This document shows, in pieces, positions 7,216 through 13,705 of a stretch of 13,705 nt of DNA. The DNA is from Fidelibacterota bacterium (lineage in GTDB: Bacteria; Fidelibacterota; UBA2242): positions 1 to 13,705 of the forward strand of contig QNCV01000038.1 in the NCBI GenBank assembly GCA_003645845.1, in the 5' to 3' direction. The stretch's first letter is position 1. Each line of letters starts with the position of its first letter. The position numbers and the translations under genes were made by a program. The notes under the pieces were generated by a model. The model made no database searches. It was given only the letters and a program-made list of their open reading frames with translations, and had not been told where the DNA came from.

Positions 7216-8904
7216 ATGTCAAAATCAGTTAGGAAAACAGAAAATCGTTCCGGCTGGTGGTGGATACCATCGCTTTATTTTGCCGAAGGAATACCATACA
7301 TCATTGTGATGTTCGTTGCCAGTGATATGTATAAAACTCTCGGGGTATCAAATGCAAAATTTGCGTTTTGGACCAGTTTGCTTTATCTGGCATGGGTTGT
7401 CAAGCCGCTCTGGAGTCCATTCGTTGATATATATTCATCCAAGCGAAAATGGGTCATAGTGATGCAGATGGTATTGGCCGGAGCGTTTCTCGGAGTTTCA
7501 TTGGCACTGCATACACCGCTCTGGTTCCCATTATCACTGCTTTTCCTCTGGATTATGGCATTCTCTTCAGCGACGCATGACATTGCCGCGGACGGTTTAT
7601 ATATGCTGGCTCTGAATGATCATGATCAGGCTTTTTTCACGGGAATCCGGAGCACATTCTACCGGATTGCAATGATTGCCGGTCTGGGGCTGCTGGTGAT
7701 GCTTACCGGAGTAATTCTGCAACATACCGGGCTTGAACCACTGAGATTAAATATAGAAGCCGTGCCCCGGTCAGAAATTTCAGAACCTATTAATCCCGAA
7801 CAAATTGTTGTCGAACAATCTTCCGAAACGCCACAGATTCTTGTCTTTCCGAGTGATATAAAAGTGCCACTATATAATAAAAATGATTTATATCCCTGCG
7901 ATTCGACCAATATTTATTTTGTTCTTTCTGCACCCCCGCCGGAAAATGAATCAATTCAAATGACTTTCGGACAGAAAAAGGGCAGTAAGGATATTTACCT
8001 GGCAACTTCAGGGGCATTCAAATTTACAAAGGAAAACTGGAATGTGCCGCAGAAGGCCACACTGAAGGTAAAACATAATCTGAAGAACAGAACGTCTACC
8101 CGGTTTGAAGCTCAGGCCGGTGATGTCCCGTTTGCCTGGTCAATGTCAATTGGTTTTCTGGGGCTGCTTTTTATATTATTTGCGTTCTATCATAAACATA
8201 TGCTTCCGAAACCTGTTGAGGATCAAGATGAAAAGAAAGAGAAAGAGCATGATTCTTATTTGGAAGTATTTGCATCCTTCTTCCGTAAAAAGGAGATTGT
8301 CGCCTCCGTGGCATTTTTACTTTTGTACCGTTTTTCGGAATCTCAATTAACCAAAATGGCTTCGCCATTTCTTCTGGATGCCCGTGAAAACGGTGGTCTG
8401 GCATTATCGCTAACGGAGAAGGGTTTTGCCTATGGCACCATCGGGTTAATATCGCTTTTAACCGGTGGTATACTCGGTGGCATTATTGCATCCCGTGACG
8501 GTTTGAAAAAGTGGATCTGGTGGTTTGCCATTTCAATCAATATACCGAATGCTGTCTATATATTTCTGTCGTATGCGATGCCTGACAACCGGGCGTTGAT
8601 TTATAGCTGTATTGCTATTGAACAATTAGGATACGGTTTCGGATTCACTGGTTATATGCTTTACATGTTGTATATTGCTGGCCAGGGCAAGCATAAAACC
8701 GCCCATTATGCGATTGCAACCGGCTTTATGGCGTTGGGGATGATGATCCCCGGAATGATCAGCGGTGCGATGCAGGAATTACTGGGCTATCAGCATTTCT
8801 TCATCTATGTAATCATTTGCACGATCCCGAGTTTTCTGGCATTGACATTTATAAAAGTCGATCCGAATTTCGGGAAGAGAAGCGAGTTAAAAACATCTAC
8901 ATAA
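7216..8904 (+). CDS. AmpG-like MFS permease with a large periplasmic insert
   Basis: A 562-residue inner-membrane transporter of the major facilitator superfamily, most like AmpG-type anhydro-muropeptide permeases. The AmpG-like start is clear: WIPSLYFAEGIPYIIVMF (about 17-34), then YLAWVVKPLWSPFVD (57-71) and SSATHDIAADGL (117-128). I count about five membrane segments to residue 169, then a hydrophilic block at 170-305, then segment six (about 306-325), a charged cytoplasmic loop (about 326-360), and six more segments to about 545. By MFS topology the block lies in the periplasm. It is beta-rich with a FKFTKENWNVPQKATLKV string resembling Calx-beta/Ig-like domains. AmpG imports GlcNAc-anhydroMurNAc peptides with protons; here the substrate is inferred from family and neighbours. 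The ATG has a weak CGGGAA site in the twelve-base gap after the SpoIID gene. Confidence 0.85.
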   Translation: MSKSVRKTENRSGWWWIPSLYFAEGIPYIIVMFVASDMYKTLGVSNAKFAFWTSLLYLAWVVKPLWSPFVDIYSSKRKWVIVMQMVLAGAFLGVSLALHTPLWFPLSLLFLWIMAFSSATHDIAADGLYMLALNDHDQAFFTGIRSTFYRIAMIAGLGLLVMLTGVILQHTGLEPLRLNIEAVPRSEISEPINPEQIVVEQSSETPQILVFPSDIKVPLYNKNDLYPCDSTNIYFVLSAPPPENESIQMTFGQKKGSKDIYLATSGAFKFTKENWNVPQKATLKVKHNLKNRTSTRFEAQAGDVPFAWSMSIGFLGLLFILFAFYHKHMLPKPVEDQDEKKEKEHDSYLEVFASFFRKKEIVASVAFLLLYRFSESQLTKMASPFLLDARENGGLALSLTEKGFAYGTIGLISLLTGGILGGIIASRDGLKKWIWWFAISINIPNAVYIFLSYAMPDNRALIYSCIAIEQLGYGFGFTGYMLYMLYIAGQGKHKTAHYAIATGFMALGMMIPGMISGAMQELLGYQHFFIYVIICTIPSFLALTFIKVDPNFGKRSELKTST

Positions 8905-8917
8905 TCAGCTCAATAAA

Positions 8918-8923
8918 AAGGGA
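8918..8923 (+). promoter_or_regulatory. Ribosome binding site supporting a TTG start for the symporter
   Basis: AAGGGA lies six bases before TTG 8930. No ATG or GTG occurs nearby in frame, and the transporter's first membrane helix begins within ten codons, so TTG is the best start. Confidence 0.65.
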
Positions 8924-8929
8924 ATAGCA

Positions 8930-10441
8930 TTGAACAGCGGTATTCAATTTATTGATATAATCGTCATTTGCCTGTATTTGATAATAGTTGCAATCATCGG
9001 CAGCTTTTCAGGTGGAAAACAGCGATCGGTAAAGGACTATTTTCTGGGGGGAGAGAATGTTCCCTGGTGGGCGGTTGCTTTTGCCATCGTTGCCGCTGAA
9101 ACAAGCACATTAACCTTTATCAGCATTCCCGGTCTGGCGTATATTGCCAATCTCAATTTTCTGCAGGTGACCCTGGGGTATCTGATTGGACGGATTGTTG
9201 TCAGTTTTTTATTTCTGCCGGCATACAAGAAAGGTGAACTCAGTACCGCTTATGCGCTATTGGAAAACCGCTTTGGTCAGACGACTCGGCGATATGCATC
9301 TATCGTTTTTCTGTTTACCCGCGTAGCTGCAGATGGCGTGAGACTATTCGCAACATCAATTCCGCTGGCGCTGATTTTCCGATCTGTCTCATTGTTTGAA
9401 GGGTTCAGCACGGTTCAGATTTATGCGTTTTCAATTGTCATTATAACAATTGTAACGTTGATATATACCTACACCGGAGGAGTGAAAGGAATTATCTGGG
9501 TCGATGTGCTTCAAATGGCGATTTATATCGGTGGTGCGCTGCTGGCATTGATTATTTTATTCCAAAAAGTTCCGGACGGACTTGCGGCGGTCAATAGATT
9601 CAGTGACGGCATCGATAAATTTTCCCTGGTTAATTTAAAGTTTAAAGGATTTTTTTCCGAACCCTACACGCTTTTCGGAAGCCTGATAGGGGGCTGCTTA
9701 CTATCGATGGCATCTCACGGAACAGATCAGTTAATTGTGCAGCGATTATTGACGACAAAAACATTGAAGGACAGTCAGAAAGCACTAATTACCAGTGGTA
9801 TCATTGTGATTATTCAGTTTGCACTGTTCCTATTTGTCGGCCTGATGCTGTTTGCATTTTTCAAGGGCGCACCCATCGGTGGTGAATCAACCCCATTTAC
9901 AAAACCGGATGAGATATTTCCCTATTTTATCATCTATTATCTGCCTACGGGAATCCGCGGATTGATCATAGCCGGTCTTTTTGCCGCGGCGATGTCCACA
10001 CTTGCCGGATCAATGAGTTCCCTTTCATCATCCACAATGATTGACCTTTACCAACCGATTTTCGGAAAAGGCAATAGTGACGAGAAAGATTTAAATGTGT
10101 CCAGACTGTTAACAATATTCTGGGGAATCGTTCTGACTGTTGTGGCATTTTTATTTATCAGGGTTCTTCAATCTGTCGTGGAAATTGCTTTGGGGATTTC
10201 TTCTATCACTTATGGTGGATTGCTTGGGACATTTTTGCTGGGAGTTCTGTTCAGGAAGACCAACCAAACATCAGCGCTCTGGGGTTTTTCCGCCGGAATA
10301 TTAGGAATGATTTTACTGGTTATCGTTCCGTTTATTTTTGGGATAAAACCGATTGTCCATTGGACCTGGTATGTTCTGATAGGGGCGAGTGTGACGATAA
10401 TTGTCGGCAATTTTGTTAATTATGTTCAAAAACGCGAATAG
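8930..10441 (+). CDS. Sodium:solute symporter (SSS family)
   Basis: A 503-residue inner-membrane protein with about 13 hydrophobic segments, the usual SSS number. Family hallmarks are VKDYFLGGENVPWWAVAFA near residues 34-52, with AAETSTLTFISIPG after it in the second helix. YTGGVKGIIWVDVLQ (about 181-195), SHGTDQLIVQRLL (262-274), and the Ser-rich STLAGSMSSLSSSTMIDLY (about 356-374) also match. That Ser-rich stretch is the helix that supplies Na2-site hydroxyls in this family. It would import a small solute with sodium. The family covers sugars, sialic acid, amino acids and more. The neighbours (amino-sugar kinase, AmpG-like permease, DUF1343 protein) suggest an amino sugar such as MurNAc or GlcNAc, by inference only. 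It begins with TTG 25 bases after the permease gene, and its last 20 bases overlap the DUF1343 gene. Confidence 0.88.
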   Translation: MNSGIQFIDIIVICLYLIIVAIIGSFSGGKQRSVKDYFLGGENVPWWAVAFAIVAAETSTLTFISIPGLAYIANLNFLQVTLGYLIGRIVVSFLFLPAYKKGELSTAYALLENRFGQTTRRYASIVFLFTRVAADGVRLFATSIPLALIFRSVSLFEGFSTVQIYAFSIVIITIVTLIYTYTGGVKGIIWVDVLQMAIYIGGALLALIILFQKVPDGLAAVNRFSDGIDKFSLVNLKFKGFFSEPYTLFGSLIGGCLLSMASHGTDQLIVQRLLTTKTLKDSQKALITSGIIVIIQFALFLFVGLMLFAFFKGAPIGGESTPFTKPDEIFPYFIIYYLPTGIRGLIIAGLFAAAMSTLAGSMSSLSSSTMIDLYQPIFGKGNSDEKDLNVSRLLTIFWGIVLTVVAFLFIRVLQSVVEIALGISSITYGGLLGTFLLGVLFRKTNQTSALWGFSAGILGMILLVIVPFIFGIKPIVHWTWYVLIGASVTIIVGNFVNYVQKRE

Positions 10442-11717
10442 AGCCTTCTTATTTCTTATATTGCCGCTATTTGTCTGGGCGGCAGATAATTCCTGGCATC
10501 ATTCAAAAATCATTCAATATCACGCCAAACAAGCTGACTCGAACCGTGTGGTGGTTGGGCTGGATTTACTGTCTCAAACCGACTTTCGTCTTATAAAGAA
10601 GAAGAGGGTGGCCATTGTTTGTAATACCGGTAGTCTGAACGGTTCCGGTGTGCATATTCTTGATATTATTGAAAATCGAAATGAGTTTGAATTAGTTTCC
10701 ATTATTCAAATATCCGAAAAAAGGTTTAATACCGAATCATCCGGGATGAATTTCATTCAATCCGACTCTATGGAAAATATTTTACATATTTTTATTACTC
10801 CGGCCAATCCTCAGATCATGGAAAACGATCTGAATAAAGCCAATCTGATTCTCTTTGATTTACAGTCGATTGGAATCCGGTTTGATATCAACTATGATGT
10901 ATTGTTGTCTTTGATGAATTTAAGCAGCAAAACCGGAATCCCGCTGTTGATTCTCGACCGTCCCAATCCTCTGACAGCAACTATAATGGAAGGTCCGACC
11001 GCGAACTCAAAGGGATTGCAAACAGGTGTAAAAATACCCTGGCGCTACGGGATGACCTTCGGCGAACTGGCGCTTTTAATCAATGAGGAGGGGTGGCTGG
11101 CTTCGCAGAAGTATGCGAATCTTTACCTGGTTCCAATGTTTCATTACTCCCGGTCGGATTGGTTCGATGAGACCGGCCTGCCCTGGTCAATTCCGTTGAA
11201 TGATATCTATACTATCGGGATATTACTAAAGTACTGTTCCACCTGTTTTTTCCAATATGCAAATGTCAGTAACGGAATGGGGAGTCTGTTTCAATATGAA
11301 GTGGGTGGTGCACCCTGGATTAGTGGGCATGTTGTGAAAGACAGGCTGAATCAGTTAAGTGAACCCTGGGTAGAATTCAGCCTGGTGACATTCGTACCGG
11401 GTTCGCGGAGTACGGTTTTGAGATCAGAATACTATATAGGTGAAGAGTGCAGCGGTATCCGTATCAATATCACTGATAGAAATCTATATCGCACCAGTAC
11501 CGTTGGAACACATTTACTGGGAATCATTGCACAAATGTATTCCCGCCATTTTCGATGGGAGGATACTCAGGCAATCGATGAACTTTTCGGCGATGATTCA
11601 TTCCGGACGACTGTTGATACCGGAGCGGAAATACGACGTCTGTATCCGGTCTGGGTGGCGGACCTAACGAGTTTTCAGAAAATTCGTCAGAAATATTTGC
11701 TATATTCTAATGAATAA
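10422..11717 (+). CDS. Secreted DUF1343 (NamZ/YbbC-like) protein with degenerate active-site motifs
   Basis: A 431-residue exported protein of the DUF1343 family, whose studied member NamZ (YbbC) of Bacillus subtilis is an exo-beta-N-acetylmuramidase. ATG 10422 gives a clear signal peptide, MFKNANRAFLFLILPLFVWA, cut near residue 20. A TTG at 10401 would put extra residues in front of it. Retained family strings are ILDRPNP (about 177-183), MEGP (189-192), YGMTFGELA (209-217), DETGLPW (249-255), GAPW (296-299), ITDRNLY and IRQKYLLY at the end. Motifs that differ from the family as I recall it: PEHG is replaced by EKRF region (99-102), QDVGxRFYTY by QSIGIRFDIN (148-157), SPNMPT by PLNDIYT (258-264), and EGTNxSEGRGT by FQYANVSNGMGS (277-288). 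Fold membership is secure; muramidase activity is doubtful. It overlaps the symporter gene by 20 bases and probably lies in the periplasm. Confidence 0.82.
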   Translation: MFKNANRAFLFLILPLFVWAADNSWHHSKIIQYHAKQADSNRVVVGLDLLSQTDFRLIKKKRVAIVCNTGSLNGSGVHILDIIENRNEFELVSIIQISEKRFNTESSGMNFIQSDSMENILHIFITPANPQIMENDLNKANLILFDLQSIGIRFDINYDVLLSLMNLSSKTGIPLLILDRPNPLTATIMEGPTANSKGLQTGVKIPWRYGMTFGELALLINEEGWLASQKYANLYLVPMFHYSRSDWFDETGLPWSIPLNDIYTIGILLKYCSTCFFQYANVSNGMGSLFQYEVGGAPWISGHVVKDRLNQLSEPWVEFSLVTFVPGSRSTVLRSEYYIGEECSGIRINITDRNLYRTSTVGTHLLGIIAQMYSRHFRWEDTQAIDELFGDDSFRTTVDTGAEIRRLYPVWVADLTSFQKIRQKYLLYSNE

Positions 11718-11745
11718 AAAATATTTTGTTTTTCTGAATATTTTT
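11717..11745 (+). terminator. Weak A/T-only hairpin after the salvage operon
   Basis: AAAAATATT at 11717-11725 is exactly complementary to AATATTTTT at 11737-11745, with an 11-base loop. It starts at the last base of the DUF1343 stop codon. The right arm ends in five Ts. A stem of only A-T pairs is weak, so it may be a poor terminator or chance A/T richness. It also overlaps the promoter candidate below. Confidence 0.25.
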
Positions 11746-11755
11746 CACTTATATT
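11726..11755 (+). promoter_or_regulatory. Possible sigma-70-like promoter for the FadL-like gene
   Basis: TTGTTT at 11726-11731 and TATATT at 11750-11755 are 18 bases apart. The -10 element differs from consensus by one base and the -35 is poor. It would give a leader of roughly 120 bases. A small AGGC/GCCT hairpin (11828-11840) lies in that leader. The 166-base gap and the strong downstream ribosome binding site AAGGAGAA support separate expression of the barrel gene. Confidence 0.3.
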
Positions 11756-11883
11756 CAAAAGCCAGTGTGAAAAAGAGATGTAGATGTATTTTGATTTCAT
11801 ACTGAAGAGATGAGGGTAGTGTGAATCAGGCAAAAAGCCTTAGCACCAAGAAAATCTGTTAAAGAAACAAAAGGAGAAGAAAC

Positions 11884-13392
11884 ATGAGATTTTTTATGTT
11901 TGTGTCCTTGGTACTCGTTTTATCGATGGGTATCCTGATGGCTGGCGGTATTGTGACAAATACCAACCAGAGCGCCGCGTATATGCGGACATTGAACCGG
12001 AATGCGTCAACCGATGTCGACGCTGTTTATTTCAACCCGGCAGGTTTGACTGCGCTGGAGGATGGTCTGCATCTTTCATTGAGCAATCAATCGATTTGGC
12101 AGACAAAGACAGTTGATAACGATTATGCAAACTTATCAAATAATGAATTTGTTGGTGATGTTGTGATACCGTTATTTCCTAATCTATATATTGCCTACAA
12201 ATCCGGGAAATTAGCACTATCTGCCGGTTTTGAGCCGATTGGCGGTGGTGGTAGCGCTGTTTTTGAAGATGGTTTACCTTCCTTTGAAATACCTGTTTCT
12301 AATCTTAAAACATCATTAGGTGTTTCTGATTATCGCTTTGATACCAAATTTGAGGGATCTTCTATTTACTTCGGTGGGCAAGCCGGCATATCCTATGCAA
12401 TCAACAATATGATTTCTGTTGGTGTAGGCGCCAGATATGTAATGGCCAGTAACAGTTATTTAGGGCATATGAAAGATATTATGGTAAACTCTGCCGCAGG
12501 TTGGACAACTCCCGGCCAGTATTTAACCGGTGTTGCAACAACTTTATCAAATACAGCGGCAACTTTACAGCCGATTATTGATGGTGGTGCCGGAAGCATG
12601 ACTTTAGCTCAATTACAGGGAGCTGGTCAGCTGTCTACCGAGCAGGTAGCTCAATTAGAAGGTGGGCTTCAGTCAATTGGTGTAGATCCAACTGGATTGA
12701 CCGCTGCACAGGTACAGGGTGCTTATTCAACTGCTGCTACAACATATTCAGATCAGGTTCCGTATGTTGAAGCTGCCACTCAGGATGTCAAAGTTGATGC
12801 CAAGCAGACCGGCAGCGGAATTTCTCCTGTCGTAAGTCTTTTTCTGACTCCCGGTGAAAATTTAGGTATCGCCATGCGTTACGAAATCAAAACACCCTTA
12901 GAATTGGAAAATGATACAAAAGAAGATGGTACTGGTCTTTTTCCCGATGGAGCAAAGACAAATGCTGATATGCCCGCTATGTTTGCGCTTGGTGTATCTT
13001 ATAAAGCGATGAAGAAATTACGCGCTGAATTTGATCTAAATTACTATTTCAACGAAGGCGTCGATTGGGATGGTAAAGAAGATTATATTGAAAATGGCTA
13101 TGAAGCCGGTTTGGCGGTTGAGTATTGTCTGAATGAAAAGATGAGAGCCAGTGTTGGATTTCTTAACGCTAAAGGTGGAGCAAAAGAAGATTATCAGACC
13201 GATATGAGCTATAGTCTGAATTCCAATACGATTGGTTTCGGATTCGCTTATAAACTTGCTGATAATATACTTCTGAATGTTGGTGCTTTAAATACTTTTT
13301 ATGGTGATGACGAAAAAAATACTGACACTTACAAAGAGACATATAAAAAGACCACCTTTGGTTTCGCTTTCGGTATTGATTACAAATTCTAA
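11884..13392 (+). CDS. FadL/OMPP1-type outer-membrane transport protein
   Basis: A 502-residue outer-membrane barrel of the FadL/OMPP1 family, which moves hydrophobic compounds such as fatty acids across the outer membrane. Residues 1-20 form a signal peptide (ending ILMA), giving a mature start GGIVTNTNQSAAY. The hatch-region string AVYFNPAGLTAL (about 47-58, NPAG at 51-54) is diagnostic. Paired beta strands continue to a typical C-terminal FGIDYKF ending in Phe, which fits BAM-dependent insertion. A block at about 205-298 is rich in Ala, Gln, Gly and Thr, looks helical rather than beta, and interrupts the barrel pattern (LAQLQGAGQLSTEQVAQLEG and similar). AAGGAGAA lies shortly before the ATG, suggesting strong translation. 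It is separated by 166 bases from the salvage operon and followed by a perfect hairpin. Substrate unknown. Confidence 0.88.
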   Translation: MRFFMFVSLVLVLSMGILMAGGIVTNTNQSAAYMRTLNRNASTDVDAVYFNPAGLTALEDGLHLSLSNQSIWQTKTVDNDYANLSNNEFVGDVVIPLFPNLYIAYKSGKLALSAGFEPIGGGGSAVFEDGLPSFEIPVSNLKTSLGVSDYRFDTKFEGSSIYFGGQAGISYAINNMISVGVGARYVMASNSYLGHMKDIMVNSAAGWTTPGQYLTGVATTLSNTAATLQPIIDGGAGSMTLAQLQGAGQLSTEQVAQLEGGLQSIGVDPTGLTAAQVQGAYSTAATTYSDQVPYVEAATQDVKVDAKQTGSGISPVVSLFLTPGENLGIAMRYEIKTPLELENDTKEDGTGLFPDGAKTNADMPAMFALGVSYKAMKKLRAEFDLNYYFNEGVDWDGKEDYIENGYEAGLAVEYCLNEKMRASVGFLNAKGGAKEDYQTDMSYSLNSNTIGFGFAYKLADNILLNVGALNTFYGDDEKNTDTYKETYKKTTFGFAFGIDYKF

Positions 13393-13426
13393 TTTTGCCG
13401 AGATAATCAATTAAATGAATAACTAG

Positions 13427-13462
13427 CGGCAGGGGAAACTCGAACTGAGATTTCCCCTGCCG
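13427..13462 (+). terminator. Perfect 12-bp stem-loop after the FadL-like gene
   Basis: CGGCAGGGGAAA at 13427-13438 pairs exactly with TTTCCCCTGCCG at 13451-13462 around a 12-base loop. Three more pairs (CTC with GAG) are possible inside if one A is bulged. It begins 34 bases after the stop codon. There is no U-run after the stem (AAATATTTG follows), so a classical intrinsic terminator is uncertain. It may protect the 3' end of the abundant barrel mRNA or attenuate read-through into the next gene. Confidence 0.65.
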
Positions 13463-13480
13463 AAATATTTGAGGGATGCG

Positions 13481-13705
13481 ATGAAACGATTGCTCGTTTT
13501 AAGTTTGGCGCTGATTTTTACGGTATCCGTTCTTTCTGCCCAGGAAAAGGAACGGACCGGCTGGGGGTGGGGAGGAGTTCCGGCGATAAACTATAATGCG
13601 GATGAGGGATTCGGTTATGGTGTCGTCGGAAATATTTACAATTATGCTGAAGGCGGTTATGCGCCCTATTACTGGACTGTGCAGCCGCAGATATTTTTTA
13701 CCACC
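13481..13705 (+). CDS. BamA/Omp85-like outer-membrane protein, N-terminal fragment
   Basis: The first 75 codons of a gene cut by the window edge. ATG 13481 follows GAGGG with five bases of spacing. Residues 1-20 are a signal peptide (MKRLLVLSLALIFTVSVLSA, then QEK). The mature part reads GWGWGGVPAINYNADEGFGYG and continues with alternating strands rich in Tyr and Gly. This start resembles BamA/TamA-like surface-antigen barrels that lack obvious POTRA domains. With only 75 residues the family call is tentative. It sits 18 bases after the hairpin, so it depends on read-through or on a promoter I cannot see. Confidence 0.6.
   Translation, partial: MKRLLVLSLALIFTVSVLSAQEKERTGWGWGGVPAINYNADEGFGYGVVGNIYNYAEGGYAPYYWTVQPQIFFTT

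Noticed and set aside
11828..11840. Riboswitch-like element in the leader of the FadL-like gene
   Set aside because: Only a 4-bp AGGC/GCCT hairpin is visible; I could not recognise the conserved core of any riboswitch class.
1..13705. CRISPR array, tRNA, rRNA or insertion sequence
   Set aside because: No regularly spaced repeats, no tRNA-like cloverleaf, no rRNA sequence and no transposase were seen on either strand by eye.

Overview
The window reads as chromosomal DNA of a moderately AT-rich Gram-negative bacterium. Outer-membrane proteins make the envelope type clear: a TonB-dependent receptor with a carboxypeptidase-regulatory-like N-terminal domain, a FadL/OMPP1-type barrel, and the start of a BamA/Omp85-like barrel. 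The gene families point to the FCB superphylum. Strong Shine-Dalgarno sequences (AAGGAG, GGAGA, AAGGAGAA) before most genes are less typical of classical Bacteroidota. I therefore lean to a neighbouring lineage (Calditrichota, KSB1, Marinimicrobia or Ignavibacteria-like), but this is inference.

Layout: positions 1-199 hold no supportable gene, only a degenerate A/T-rich tandem repeat. A TonB-dependent receptor lies on the minus strand (200-2659). A divergent intergenic region (2660-2947) follows. From there everything is on the plus strand: a two-module family-2 glycosyltransferase (2948-4519), then five tightly packed genes (4655-11717), then a FadL-like porin (11884-13392), a strong hairpin, and a truncated BamA-like gene running off the right edge (13481-13705).

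The five-gene block is the centre of interest. Its order is ROK-family sugar kinase, SpoIID/LytB-domain protein, AmpG-like MFS permease, sodium:solute symporter, and secreted DUF1343/NamZ-like protein. Spacings are 5, 12, 25 and -20 nucleotides, so it very probably is one operon. The family mix matches murein (peptidoglycan) salvage. A periplasmic NamZ-type exo-muramidase would free amino sugars, the two permeases would import anhydro-muropeptides and sugars, the kinase would phosphorylate the sugar, and the SpoIID-type protein would act on glycan. No MurQ etherase, NagZ or AnmK is visible in the window.

Several members are atypical. The AmpG-like permease carries a predicted periplasmic beta-sandwich insert of about 135 residues. 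The SpoIID protein has no signal peptide. The ROK kinase lacks the zinc cysteine motif. The DUF1343 protein keeps the family scaffold but has lost most of the conserved active-site motifs. The pathway is therefore either a divergent form of murein recycling or one adapted to another substrate.

Start codons were re-evaluated against ribosome binding sites. The glycosyltransferase, SpoIID and DUF1343 genes are given clearly better internal ATG starts, the kinase a tentative one, and the symporter a TTG start.
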